DNA of 64,000 nt from Aestuariivivens marinum (GTDB taxonomy: Bacteria; Bacteroidota; Bacteroidia; Flavobacteriales; Flavobacteriaceae): the NCBI RefSeq assembly GCF_022662175.1, contig NZ_JAKMCR010000001.1, positions 248,001 to 312,000 of the forward strand, read 5' to 3'. Below the pieces are notes generated by a model that worked only from the letters and a program-made list of their open reading frames with translations, made no database searches and was not told the DNA's origin. The position numbers were made by a program, and so were the translations under genes. Shown one piece after another: positions 1-8,866 of this stretch; the stretch's first letter is position 1; the number at the start of each line of letters is the position of its first letter.

Positions 1-17
1 TTAACAAACATCATCTT

Positions 18-623
18 ATGAAACGGAGAGACGCATTAAAAAACATAGGTTTAACTACTGCCTTTTTTACGGTAACACCTTCTGTAATTAGTTTATTGCA
101 AAGTTGTACCGCTGAAACCAAAACTTGGATTCCAGATTTTTTTAGTAAAGAAGAAGGTGTTGTTTTATCAAATTTAGTCGATGTGATTTTACCCAAAACC
201 CAGGACCTACCTTCTGCTTCAGAACTTAATATCCCCCAATTTATAGACAAATATGCATACGAGGTTTTCGACGAAGATATGCAGGCACGGTATAAATCTG
301 CTTTTGGAAACATAATAGCTTTACTAAAACCTAATACGTCTCACACCATAGAAAAAGTAACATCCGAAAACTACAAAACCCTTTTAGACAAACACCTAAT
401 AATTAAAGGTGAAATTGATGAAGAACGGAAAGCTAATCCTGAAACCTTGGCACTAACAAAATCCGAATTATTAAACGACATCAAGTGGATGACTATAAAT
501 GCCTATAAAACATCCCAATATATTGGTGAAAATGTATTGGCATACGATCCTATACCCGGTGCTTATTACTGTGGAGACTTAAATGAATTAACTGGTGGAA
601 AATCATGGTCAGTTTATAAATAA
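18..623 (+). CDS. Gluconate 2-dehydrogenase subunit 3 family lipoprotein (small subunit of a GMC-type sugar dehydrogenase)
   Basis: 201 aa. The N-terminus has a twin-arginine-like motif (KRRDALK, residues 2-8), a hydrophobic stretch and a lipobox ending in LLQSC with Cys30, so it is probably a Tat-exported lipoprotein. The rest matches the gluconate 2-dehydrogenase subunit 3 family (PF13618): acidic helices and a C-terminal GAYYCGDL motif. Members are the small subunit of membrane-bound FAD/GMC dehydrogenases, including glucoside 3-dehydrogenases, and help export the large subunit. No GMC large subunit lies downstream; it may be to the left of base 1, outside the window. Family assignment is good; the substrate is inferred from the neighbouring DUF1080 and Gfo/Idh/MocA genes. 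Confidence 0.8.
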   Translation: MKRRDALKNIGLTTAFFTVTPSVISLLQSCTAETKTWIPDFFSKEEGVVLSNLVDVILPKTQDLPSASELNIPQFIDKYAYEVFDEDMQARYKSAFGNIIALLKPNTSHTIEKVTSENYKTLLDKHLIIKGEIDEERKANPETLALTKSELLNDIKWMTINAYKTSQYIGENVLAYDPIPGAYYCGDLNELTGGKSWSVYK

Positions 624-640
624 CCATTTATAAATAACCA
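613..640 (+). repeat. 14-bp perfect tandem duplication over a stop codon
   Basis: The unit TTTATAAATAACCA occurs twice head to tail (613-626 and 627-640). The first copy holds the TAA stop of the subunit-3 gene (621-623). It looks like a small slippage duplication; no function is evident. Confidence 0.8.
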
Positions 641-847
641 TGAAACATTTAGTATAAATGAAACGAACATTAACAAATTTTAATATTTACTTTACACAAG
701 GCAATGTTTAAAATTTATTAATGTGTGTCCGCCCGCCCGAAACGAACGTGTTATAGAATGTAGGCAAGTAGAGATTGTCCCTATTTCTTCTGTGAGTCTT
801 AAATTTTGTTATTAATTTAATACACTCAATTATTAATATTTAAACGA

Positions 848-1609
848 ATGAAAAATTACCTTATTCTTTTTATCTGCTTGATGACTTTAACCAATTGTCA
901 AAACAAGAAAAAATGGAAACCTCTGTTTAATGGGAAGGATCTAAACGATTGGGTTATTAAAATTAAGGGGCATCCGCTTGGTGAAAATTACAAAAACACT
1001 TTCATTGTTGAAGATGGAGCTATTAAAGTTAACTATAAAGAATATGACTCCTTCAATAGTGCTTTTGGGCACATTTACTACAAAACACCTTTTAGCAACT
1101 ACAAATTTAGAATGCAATACCGTTTTACCGGAGAACAATTAAAAGGTGGTGCAGGTTGGGCAACTAGAAATAGTGGTATTATGGTACACTGCGAAGATCC
1201 AAAAAACATAGGTTTAAACCAGAATTTCCCGGTTTCAATTGAAGTTCAGCTTCTTGGAGGTCTAGACAATGGGGAACGTTCCACAGGTAATTTATGTACA
1301 CCAGGTACCCATGTTGTTATAAACAACGAACTATATACCCCCCACTGTATCAATTCATCATCAAAAACATATAATGGAAACCAATGGGTAAATGTTGAAA
1401 TTGAAGTAAGAAACGATTCCATTATCAAGCATTTTATAAATGGCGATAATGTCCTTACTTATTATAAACCTCAAATTGGAGGGCCTGTAGATTACAATAA
1501 CGATTTATGGGAAAGTAAAACGGGTACACCACTAAAAAAAGGATTTATTTCATTACAAAGTGAGAGTCATCCTGTTGAATTTAAAAATATTGAGATTTTA
1601 GAACTATAA
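848..1609 (+). CDS. DUF1080 / 3-keto-disaccharide hydrolase family lipoprotein
   Basis: 253 aa with a lipoprotein signal (LTNC, Cys17). The mature protein opens with WKPLFNGKDLNDWVIK, the standard start of the DUF1080 (PF06439) concanavalin-like jelly roll, and continues with GGAGWATRNSGIMVHCED and a C-terminal GFISLQSESHPVEFKNIEI strand. Members of this family hydrolyse 3-keto-glycosides; others have no assigned activity. It is the first gene of a same-strand run with a SUMF1 protein 6 bp downstream and two Gfo/Idh/MocA oxidoreductases, so it is probably co-transcribed. The lipid anchor places it in the periplasm or on the outer membrane. Substrate unknown. Confidence 0.85.
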   Translation: MKNYLILFICLMTLTNCQNKKKWKPLFNGKDLNDWVIKIKGHPLGENYKNTFIVEDGAIKVNYKEYDSFNSAFGHIYYKTPFSNYKFRMQYRFTGEQLKGGAGWATRNSGIMVHCEDPKNIGLNQNFPVSIEVQLLGGLDNGERSTGNLCTPGTHVVINNELYTPHCINSSSKTYNGNQWVNVEIEVRNDSIIKHFINGDNVLTYYKPQIGGPVDYNNDLWESKTGTPLKKGFISLQSESHPVEFKNIEILEL

Positions 1610-1615
1610 ATAATA

Positions 1616-2563
1616 ATGAACTCATTTTGTATTAAATTAAGTTTTCTGTTTTTTATTTTTTATCAGGTTAGCTCTGTCCAATCACAAAATTTCGAAGATT
1701 ATTCACAAACAGTAAATGGAGAAAACATTACCATAGACCTAGTAGCAGTAAAAGGAGGCAGCTTTCAGATGGGCAATAACAATGGTAAAGAAGATGAAAA
1801 ACCAGTCCATGAAGTTACCATAAATGATTTTTGGATTGGCAAATACGAAATCACATGGGACCAATATGATGCCTTTGTTTTTGGTGAATTTGGTCCAGAA
1901 CAATTTAAGAGTAAAGACAAATTAAAAGATTTAGGAATCGATGCCGTTACCGGGGCAACCCCTCCTTATGTTGATATGAGCTTTAATATGGGAAAAGGCA
2001 GTTCTCCTGCTGTAAACATGACCCAATACGCAGCTTTAATGTATTGCAAATGGCTCACTTCAAAAACTGGAATATTTTATCGATTACCAACAGAAGCTGA
2101 ATGGGAATACGTTTGCAAAAAAGGTAATACTAAAAAAGACTCCCTAAATGATATTAGTTGGTATGCTGAGAACAGTAGCGAAAAATATAAAAAAACAGGT
2201 ACTAAGGAAGCCAACGATTTAGGCATCTATGATTTATTGGGTAATGTATCAGAATGGGTTTTAGATCAATACGATACAGATTATTATAAGAATTCACCTA
2301 AATCAAACCCTTGGAACAAGCCTACCAAACTATATCCACGTGTGTTACGCGGTGGATCTTGGAAAGACACTGCAGACAAACTATGCTGTTCTTCAAGACA
2401 AACTTCAAATCCAAAGTGGAAACGCAGGGATCCTCAAATACCAAAAAGTAATTGGTGGCATACCGATGCCCCTTTTATTGGTTTTAGGGTAGTTAGGCCC
2501 AGAGTTCTCCCTTCAAAAGAAGACATAAAAGCATATTGGCTTAAAGCATTTACAGATTTTTAG
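1616..2563 (+). CDS. SUMF1 (formylglycine-generating-enzyme fold) domain protein, secreted
   Basis: 315 aa, with an N-terminal signal peptide (about residues 1-23, hydrophobic core then VQSQ). A full SUMF1/FGE-sulfatase domain follows: VKGGSFQMGNNNGKEDEKPVHEVTINDFWIGKYEIT, then YRLPTEAEWEY, LGNVSEWV and a terminal RVLRGGSW...FIGFRVVRP. True formylglycine-generating enzymes bind copper with two Cys a few residues after GGS(W/F). Here the position just after GGSW is Lys, and a CysCys pair sits later (residues 257-258), so one copper Cys appears absent. No sulfatase gene is in the window. It is more likely a non-FGE SUMF1 protein with a binding or accessory role in this sugar cluster. It starts 6 bp after the DUF1080 stop. 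Confidence 0.8.
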   Translation: MNSFCIKLSFLFFIFYQVSSVQSQNFEDYSQTVNGENITIDLVAVKGGSFQMGNNNGKEDEKPVHEVTINDFWIGKYEITWDQYDAFVFGEFGPEQFKSKDKLKDLGIDAVTGATPPYVDMSFNMGKGSSPAVNMTQYAALMYCKWLTSKTGIFYRLPTEAEWEYVCKKGNTKKDSLNDISWYAENSSEKYKKTGTKEANDLGIYDLLGNVSEWVLDQYDTDYYKNSPKSNPWNKPTKLYPRVLRGGSWKDTADKLCCSSRQTSNPKWKRRDPQIPKSNWWHTDAPFIGFRVVRPRVLPSKEDIKAYWLKAFTDF

Positions 2564-2588
2564 CCTTCACCAATTAAAAACTACTTGT

Positions 2589-3917
2589 ATGAAACAAAAA
2601 AAAATATCTAGACGGCATTTTGTAAAAGAATCCTCATTGGCAACAGGCGGTATTTTATTAAGCTCTTCGTTATTTGGTTCTCCCACTTCATCATTTAAAA
2701 AGGAAAAAACACTAAAATTGGCTCTTGTGGGTTGTGGAGGTCGCGGTACTGGAGCTGTAGTCCAAGCTCTTAAAGCAGACAACAATGTGAAATTGACAGC
2801 TTTGGCCGATGCTTTCGAAGATCAAATTGAAAAAGCGTATACCAACTTATCCTCTTTATTTGGCACTAGCCGTATTGAAGTAAAGCCGAGTATGAAATTT
2901 GCAGGTTTTGGATCTTACAAAAAAGCCATAGACGAAGCCGATGTAGTTATTTTAACAACGCCTCCCGGATTTAGGCCTCAACATTTTGAATATGCCATAG
3001 AACAAGGCAAACATGTATTTATGGAAAAACCTGTCGCTACTGATGTAGCAGGCATAAAAAAAGTACTCGAAGCTGCTAAACTAGCTAAGCAAAAAAAACT
3101 AAATGTTGTTGTGGGTTTACAAAGACGTTACCAAGCTGAATATTTAGAGTTAAACAAACGTATAAAAAATGGCGAATTGGGAAAAATTATTTCCGGACAA
3201 ATTTATTGGAACGGTGCCGGTGTATGGGTACGCCCAAGAACAGCTTCCATGACTGAAATGGAATACCAAATGCGAAATTGGTACTACTTTAACTGGCTTT
3301 GTGGAGACCATATTTTAGAACAGCACATTCACAACATAGATGTTGCCAATTGGTTTATTGGTGAACATCCCATTAAAGCTCAAGGTATGGGCGGTAGGGA
3401 GGTAAGGAAAGGAAAGGATCACGGACAAATATTCGATCATCACTTTGTAGAATTTACCTATCCTAGTGGCACAATTATTTCCAGCCAATGCAGGCATCAA
3501 CCAGGATGCTTTAGTCAGGTAGCTGAGACCTTCCAGGGCACACAGGGCACCTCTTATACAGGAGGTGGCAATACAGCCATTTTGAAATCTTATTCAGGGA
3601 ACAACATATACAAACATGATGGTGAAAATGACAGAAACCCATACCAAGTAGAACACGACCGCCTTTTTGCTGCCATAAGAAGTAGAGAAGAAGTGATTAA
3701 TGATACTGAGATTGGAGTTGAAAGTACAATGACCGCAATTATGGGGCGTATGGCTACATATTCTGGTAAAGAGATTACTTGGGATGCTGCAATGGATTCT
3801 AATTTAGGGCTAGTACCCAATGAAGATCTCTTAGATTTCAACTCGCTTCCACCGGTAGTTCCAAACGAACATGGTGAATATCCTATACCTGTGCCTGGAC
3901 AAACCTCATATTTTTAA
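2589..3917 (+). CDS. Gfo/Idh/MocA family oxidoreductase, Tat-exported
   Basis: 442 aa. A Tat signal is visible (SRRHFVKE at residues 7-14, then a hydrophobic stretch to about 30). The Rossmann motif LKLALVGCGGRGTG follows at about residue 42, and the conserved EKP (Glu146-Lys147-Pro148) supplies the catalytic Lys. The C-terminal substrate domain has GDHILEQHIHNIDVANWFIG, with the His/Asp residues usual in this family. Such enzymes interconvert sugars and keto-sugars with tightly bound NAD(P); export by Tat suggests folding with cofactor before export. It lies in a same-strand run between the SUMF1 gene and the TIM-barrel isomerase-like gene (12-bp gap). Family certain, substrate unknown. Confidence 0.88.
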   Translation: MKQKKISRRHFVKESSLATGGILLSSSLFGSPTSSFKKEKTLKLALVGCGGRGTGAVVQALKADNNVKLTALADAFEDQIEKAYTNLSSLFGTSRIEVKPSMKFAGFGSYKKAIDEADVVILTTPPGFRPQHFEYAIEQGKHVFMEKPVATDVAGIKKVLEAAKLAKQKKLNVVVGLQRRYQAEYLELNKRIKNGELGKIISGQIYWNGAGVWVRPRTASMTEMEYQMRNWYYFNWLCGDHILEQHIHNIDVANWFIGEHPIKAQGMGGREVRKGKDHGQIFDHHFVEFTYPSGTIISSQCRHQPGCFSQVAETFQGTQGTSYTGGGNTAILKSYSGNNIYKHDGENDRNPYQVEHDRLFAAIRSREEVINDTEIGVESTMTAIMGRMATYSGKEITWDAAMDSNLGLVPNEDLLDFNSLPPVVPNEHGEYPIPVPGQTSYF

Positions 3918-3929
3918 AATTTACTAAAC

Positions 3930-4853
3930 GTGAAAAGAAGAGATTTTATAAAAAAATCAACAGCCACAGCCTCTGCATTGAGTATTGGTGTTACCGGCTT
4001 ACATGCTTTACAAAATTCAAAAAACACAGTCTCAAAACATAAATTTAAGCTGAAATATGCCCCACATCTGGGCATGTTTAAAACCCACGCAGGTGACGAC
4101 CCTATAGATCAACTACATTTTATAGCAGACCAGGGATTTACAGCTTTTGAAGACAATGGCATAAAAAATCGCCCTATAGATATTCAGAAGAAAATGGCCA
4201 AAACCATGGCGAGCAGAAAAATTACCATGGGTGTTTTTGTAGCTCATAAAATCTATTGGAAAGAGCCTAATCTAGCTAGTGGCAACCAAATCAAACGTCA
4301 GGAATTTTTAAACCAAATTAAATCTTCAATTGAGGTGGCCAAACGCGTCAATGCGAAATGGATGACGGTTGTTCCCGGTCATGTGGATTTAAGTCAAAAT
4401 AAAGATTACCAAACAACCCATGTTATTGAGTCCTTAAAACAAGCTTCAGCTATTTTAGAACCCCACAACCTAACTATGGTATTGGAACCTCTAAATTATA
4501 GAAACCACCCAGGATTATTCTTAACTGGATCACTACAAGCATACCAAATTTGCAAAGCTGTAGATTCTCCTGCTTGTAAAATACTCTTCGATATTTACCA
4601 TCAACAAATTCAGGAAGGAAATTTAATCCCGAATATTGATACTTGCTGGGATGAAATTGCCTATTTTCAAATTGGTGACAATCCTGGCCGCAATGAACCC
4701 ACAACTGGTGAGATTAATTATAAAAATGTTTTTAAATTTATCCATAATAAAGGCTACAATGGTATTTTAGGTATGGAGCATGGCAATTCCATCAACGGTA
4801 AAGAAGGCGAAATAAAGGTCATTGAAGCATACAAGGCTTCAGATAATTTCTAA
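3930..4853 (+). CDS. Hydroxypyruvate-isomerase-like TIM-barrel protein (AP_endonuc_2 family), Tat-exported
   Basis: 307 aa, starting at GTG; no ATG lies nearby in frame and the Tat motif RRDFIKK (residues 3-9) follows at once. After the signal comes an AP_endonuc_2 (PF01261) TIM barrel. Metal-binding and catalytic positions typical of Hyi-type isomerases are visible: Glu in TMVLEPLNYRNHPG, Asp and His in LFDIYHQQ, the DNPGRNEPTTGEINY segment, and Glu in ILGMEHG. Cytoplasmic hydroxypyruvate isomerases lack a Tat signal, so this exported version probably acts on a keto-sugar made by the adjoining oxidoreductases. The gap to the next gene is 15 bp. Family is sure; reaction is inferred. Confidence 0.85.
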   Translation: MKRRDFIKKSTATASALSIGVTGLHALQNSKNTVSKHKFKLKYAPHLGMFKTHAGDDPIDQLHFIADQGFTAFEDNGIKNRPIDIQKKMAKTMASRKITMGVFVAHKIYWKEPNLASGNQIKRQEFLNQIKSSIEVAKRVNAKWMTVVPGHVDLSQNKDYQTTHVIESLKQASAILEPHNLTMVLEPLNYRNHPGLFLTGSLQAYQICKAVDSPACKILFDIYHQQIQEGNLIPNIDTCWDEIAYFQIGDNPGRNEPTTGEINYKNVFKFIHNKGYNGILGMEHGNSINGKEGEIKVIEAYKASDNF

Positions 4854-4868
4854 AAATAGTTCTAAATA

Positions 4869-6308
4869 ATGAAAAAAAACAATACCCCAAACAGCAGAAG
4901 ATCTTTTATAAAAAATACCACATTAACTGGTATAGGTATTAGTATAATACCAAGACATGTAATGGGAAAGGGTTTTGTACCCCCCAGTGACAAATTAAAT
5001 ATTGCGGTAGTAGGCGGTGGTGGCAAAGGCTATTCTGATGCATTAAACGTATGGAACAAAGGCACATCAAACCTTGTCGCTATTTGTGATGTGGATTGGA
5101 ATCAATCCAAAAGATTAATGGAAAAATTTCCAAATGCGACCAAATATAAAGATTTTAGAAAGTTATTTGATTACCAAAAGGATATTGATGCCGTAACAAT
5201 CTCTACGCCAGACCATACTCATGCTGTCATTGCTATGTCTGCCATTAAATCTGGTAAACATGTATACGTTCAAAAACCGCTCACCCATAGTATTCATGAA
5301 GCTAGAGTACTTACAGAAGCCGCCAACAAACATAAAGTTGTTACCCAAATGGGCAATCAAGGAGCTTCAGGAGGAGGCGTCAAACAAATGATTAAATGGT
5401 TTGACGAAGGCATCATTGGTAATGTAAGCAAAGTACATGTTTGGACCAACAGGCCCGTATGGCCGCAAGGCATTGCTACACCAACCGAAAAACCAGCTTT
5501 ATTAGATGGTTTGGATTGGGATACTTGGATTGGTCCAGCTCAATGGGTAGATTATCATCCCCTATACCATCCTTTTAAATGGCGTGGTTGGTGGAATTTT
5601 GGTACAGGTGCATTAGGAGATATGGGTTGTCATTTAATGGACCCCCCATATAGGGTTTTAGGTCTAGGCTATCCTACCGAAGTTGAAAGCAGTGTTGGCG
5701 CTATTTTTAAAAGAGACTGGTCACCAGAATATCTACCCGATTCCTGTCCGCCCTCTTCAAGAATACAATTAAAGTTTCCTGCATCAGCTAAAAATAAATC
5801 AGAAGTAACATTAACATGGACTGATGGAGGATTACGTCCCTTCCATCCCGATTTAATCCCAGCAGACCATCCTGTTGGTGGCAACGATAGTGCCAATGGT
5901 GTTATCATGATTGGAGAAAAAGGCATCATGACTTGTGATGTTTACGGCAGGATACCAAAAGTATATTTAAATAATGGGGACTTGTTAACTTTTGACGATT
6001 TAGAAAAGAATACTCTTCCAGAACATGGGCACCATGTGGCTTGGGTTGAAGCCTGTAAAGAAGGATTTGGCAAGGCAAAACATGAAGCCTTGACTTCTTC
6101 ATTTGATTACGCTGGGCCTTTAACGGAAAGTATTTTAATGGGCAATCTTGCCATTAGAAGCTATAACTTAAGGACCCCTAAGGGTAATGGATTTGAATAT
6201 TCCGGTAGAAAAAAACTGTTATGGGATGGTGAAAATATGAAAATTACTAATTTTGATGAAGCCAATCAATTTGTAAAAAGGGAATACCGAGAAGGTTGGA
6301 CCTTGTAA
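4869..6308 (+). CDS. Gfo/Idh/MocA family oxidoreductase with QKP motif, Tat-exported
   Basis: 479 aa. A very good Tat motif, SRRSFIKN (residues 9-16), is followed by a hydrophobic stretch. The Rossmann start LNIAVVGGGGKGYSDA is at about 43. The canonical EKP motif reads QKP here (Gln135-Lys136-Pro137, in VQKPLTH), so the catalytic Lys is kept. The central domain has DMGCHLMDPPYRVLGLGYP and aromatic stretches (FKWRGWWNFGTGALGD), typical of the large QKPLTH subfamily that accompanies DUF1080 genes in Bacteroidota and Planctomycetota. It is the last gene of the 848-6308 run and a paralogue of the protein at 10106-11548, which has the same length and motifs. Confidence 0.88.
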   Translation: MKKNNTPNSRRSFIKNTTLTGIGISIIPRHVMGKGFVPPSDKLNIAVVGGGGKGYSDALNVWNKGTSNLVAICDVDWNQSKRLMEKFPNATKYKDFRKLFDYQKDIDAVTISTPDHTHAVIAMSAIKSGKHVYVQKPLTHSIHEARVLTEAANKHKVVTQMGNQGASGGGVKQMIKWFDEGIIGNVSKVHVWTNRPVWPQGIATPTEKPALLDGLDWDTWIGPAQWVDYHPLYHPFKWRGWWNFGTGALGDMGCHLMDPPYRVLGLGYPTEVESSVGAIFKRDWSPEYLPDSCPPSSRIQLKFPASAKNKSEVTLTWTDGGLRPFHPDLIPADHPVGGNDSANGVIMIGEKGIMTCDVYGRIPKVYLNNGDLLTFDDLEKNTLPEHGHHVAWVEACKEGFGKAKHEALTSSFDYAGPLTESILMGNLAIRSYNLRTPKGNGFEYSGRKKLLWDGENMKITNFDEANQFVKREYREGWTL

Positions 6309-6631
6309 AACCTAACAATAATTTTAAAAAAAACAATCAACTATCTTTTATGTGCAATCTTTGTCATGTTTACGATTTTAAAACTTAATGACCCTTAGGG
6401 TTAGATAGGTTTATCATCTATTTTATTATTACACCAATATGCCTATTTCAAAATCATTTTTAAACTAACGCTCAGCTAAAACACAAAATAGTTTATAGTA
6501 CCGATTTAAAGACCAGCGAACCAAATATATAAATATAAACACACTTTTATATGCAGTCTCATTCAATTAAAAAATACAAAAAAATCCAGGGCCACAGGAC
6601 CCTGGATTTTACTTTTACGATATGATGTTAA
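6309..6631. other. Intergenic, convergent ends
   Basis: 323 bp between the oxidoreductase stop and the azurin stop. Apart from the azurin terminator at 6581-6610 I see no gene, only a short CCCTTAGGG palindrome near 6392 and AT-rich sequence. Confidence 0.6.
6581..6610 (-). terminator. Intrinsic terminator of the azurin gene
   Basis: Perfect 11-bp stem (AAAATCCAGGG / CCCTGGATTTT) with an 8-nt loop. Read on the minus strand it is followed by a run of seven T. It lies just after the azurin stop codon. Confidence 0.85.
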
Positions 6632-7147
6632 TTATTCGACAATAAATTTTCCTTTCATCATGCCATAATGACCCGGAAAACTACACAAAAAATCATACTC
6701 ACCAGATTCGGGAGCATCAAACTCAACAACTGTAGTTTCACCTCCTCCAATTAACTTGGTATAAGCAATCACATCATCTTTTGCCTCGACAGGAATATAA
6801 CCAGTATCTTTAGCACTAGCTGCTTTAATACCAAAAGCCATTAAATCAACTCCTTGTTTTAGCAGCACAAAATTATGCCCCATAACATTTTTATCCAATT
6901 GACCCGTGTGCCTTAGAGTTAGCTTTACTTTTTTACCTGCTCCTACCTTTATCTCTGTCTTATCAAACTTCATCATGTCATTCCCAGAAATGACCACATT
7001 AGCAACATTTTCATCAACCTTTTTATTTGGTTCACTTTCTTTTTTTTCATAAGAGAACCCGTCCTTTTTCTTTTCTTCTTTTCCCCCACAACCTATTAAA
7101 AGGATAAAGGAAAAAATAGATACGATTGCATACTTTAGTAAATTCAT
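6632..7147 (-). CDS. Azurin, blue-copper lipoprotein
   Basis: 171 aa. Lipoprotein signal with lipobox LIGC (Cys20), a Lys/Glu-rich linker to about residue 48, then a cupredoxin domain. All type-1 copper ligands are visible: His91 (MGHNFVLL), Cys155 (FLCSFPGH), His160 and Met164, with the azurin spacing Cys-x4-His-x3-Met. It is a periplasmic, membrane-anchored one-electron carrier. It sits tail to tail with a cluster that includes a membrane dehydrogenase subunit and could accept its electrons, but that link is only inferred from position. Single-gene transcript with its own terminator. Confidence 0.92.
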   Translation of the reverse strand: MNLLKYAIVSIFSFILLIGCGGKEEKKKDGFSYEKKESEPNKKVDENVANVVISGNDMMKFDKTEIKVGAGKKVKLTLRHTGQLDKNVMGHNFVLLKQGVDLMAFGIKAASAKDTGYIPVEAKDDVIAYTKLIGGGETTVVEFDAPESGEYDFLCSFPGHYGMMKGKFIVE

Positions 7148-7273
7148 TTTAACATTTAATATTTTATAGTTGTTAACCTAATTTTAGCTCGGCAATATAA
7201 GTATATAAACCTATACACTTGTTCATTATTGTTCACTGAAAAAAATTATAACTACAAAATAATAAGGGTTTCA

Positions 7274-8866
7274 TTATAAAATATAATCGGTACTAATAAA
7301 GTTAGAAGTTTTCTTTTCCAATAATTCCTTTAAAATAGCCCTATTGTAATCATTATCTTTAGAAGCCACAAAGGTACGTATTGAAAAAGATCGCAAGGCA
7401 TCGTGCACACTTAGGGTTCCGAAAGCAGAATCCTTTCTTCCTGTAAATGGATACACATCTGGCCCACGCTGACAGGAACTGTTCAAATTTACACGACAAA
7501 CCAAATTAACCAAGGTATCGATTAAAGGCGAAAGGGTATGGATGTTTTTACCGAACAAACTCACTTGTTGCCCATAGTTAGATTCAGCCATGTCATCCAA
7601 AGGTTCATTAATATCGGAAAAAGAAACAATTGGAACAACGGGACCAAATTGTTCTTCCTTGTACACTCGCATTTCCTTGGTTACTGGATATAATACGGCT
7701 GGAAAAATAAAATTTTCATTAGTTTCACCACCTTTTTTGTTTAAAACCTCAGCCTCCTTTTCCAGTGCATCATCAATCAATTCCTGGATATAAGCAGGCT
7801 TATCTTTTTCTGGAAGTGGTGTTAATGCAGCTCCTGATTCCCATGGATTAGCAAATTTAAGTTGATCGACCTTGTACGCAAACCGTCTATTAAATTCTTC
7901 AACTACAGATTCGTGCACATATAATACCTTAAGTGCCGTACAACGTTGCCCGTTAAAAGACAAAGCTCCAGTGATGCATTCTTCAACAGCTAAATCCAAA
8001 TCGGCATCTGGTAATACTATGGCCGGATTCTTGGCTTCTAAGCCTAGTACCATACGTAATCTATTACCTTTTGGATGAACAGCTTGCAAAGCATTTGCCG
8101 ATATACTATTTCCAATTAAAGCAAGTACATCAATTTTGCCCGTCTGCATTATAGGTGTTGCCAAAACACGCCCTCGGCCATAAACAATATTCACAACCCC
8201 CTTGGGAAAGCTACTTTGAAAGGCTTCCATCAGTGGTGAAATTAGCAACACCCCTAGTTTAGCAGGCTTAAAGATTACCGTATTCCCCATAATCAAAGCA
8301 GGGATGAGTAAGGTAAAGGTTTCATTAAGCGGATAGTTATAAGGGCCAAGGCAAAGCACAACGCCTAAAGGCCCCCGACGTATATGCGCATAAACACCCG
8401 AATGTTTTTCAAACTTTGCCGAATCCCTGTCTATTTGTTTGTAAGCCTCTATAGTATCGTATATATAATCTACCGTTCTATCGAACTCTTTTTCAGAATC
8501 TGGTAGGTTTTTACCAATCTCCCACATTAAAAGCTTAACTACTTCGTCCCGCTTGGTCTTCATTTGTTTTACGAATTTTACCATACAGGAAATCCTATCA
8601 GCAACCTTCATGGTTGGCCAAAGGCCTTGGCCTTTGTTATAAGCCGAAGTTGCTGAATCTAATGCTTCTAAAGCTTCTTTTTCTCCCAATTCGGGTATGG
8701 AACCTAAAAGCGTTGGTTTATATTCTTGAGTAGAAGAAATCGTAGATAAAACTTTAGTTGTATTTCCTTTCCACTGTTTTAATTCTCCGTCCACCAAATA
8801 AGTCGTTTGATGGCGAAGTGATTTTATTTTGTATTCCTCAGGAATTTCAATAAAAGGCGTTTTCAT
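7274..8866 (-). CDS. gapN: NADP-dependent glyceraldehyde-3-phosphate (non-phosphorylating) / aldehyde dehydrogenase
   Basis: 530 aa aldehyde dehydrogenase superfamily protein. Catalytic residues are visible: Asn177 in GPYNYP, Glu277 in LGLEAKNP and Cys309 in [10 protein letters not shown]. The sequence pattern ([50 protein letters not shown]) is that of the GapN group. This group oxidises glyceraldehyde 3-phosphate directly to 3-phosphoglycerate, making NADPH and bypassing GAPDH and PGK. It has no signal peptide, so it is cytoplasmic, unlike its neighbours. It is divergent from the second DUF1080 gene and 127 bp upstream of azurin. The family is certain; GapN specificity is likely but not proven. 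Confidence 0.85.
   Translation of the reverse strand: MKTPFIEIPEEYKIKSLRHQTTYLVDGELKQWKGNTTKVLSTISSTQEYKPTLLGSIPELGEKEALEALDSATSAYNKGQGLWPTMKVADRISCMVKFVKQMKTKRDEVVKLLMWEIGKNLPDSEKEFDRTVDYIYDTIEAYKQIDRDSAKFEKHSGVYAHIRRGPLGVVLCLGPYNYPLNETFTLLIPALIMGNTVIFKPAKLGVLLISPLMEAFQSSFPKGVVNIVYGRGRVLATPIMQTGKIDVLALIGNSISANALQAVHPKGNRLRMVLGLEAKNPAIVLPDADLDLAVEECITGALSFNGQRCTALKVLYVHESVVEEFNRRFAYKVDQLKFANPWESGAALTPLPEKDKPAYIQELIDDALEKEAEVLNKKGGETNENFIFPAVLYPVTKEMRVYKEEQFGPVVPIVSFSDINEPLDDMAESNYGQQVSLFGKNIHTLSPLIDTLVNLVCRVNLNSSCQRGPDVYPFTGRKDSAFGTLSVHDALRSFSIRTFVASKDNDYNRAILKELLEKKTSNFISTDYIL

Noticed and set aside
1616-2563. True formylglycine-generating enzyme with a sulfatase
   Set aside because: One copper Cys is missing and no sulfatase is in the window.
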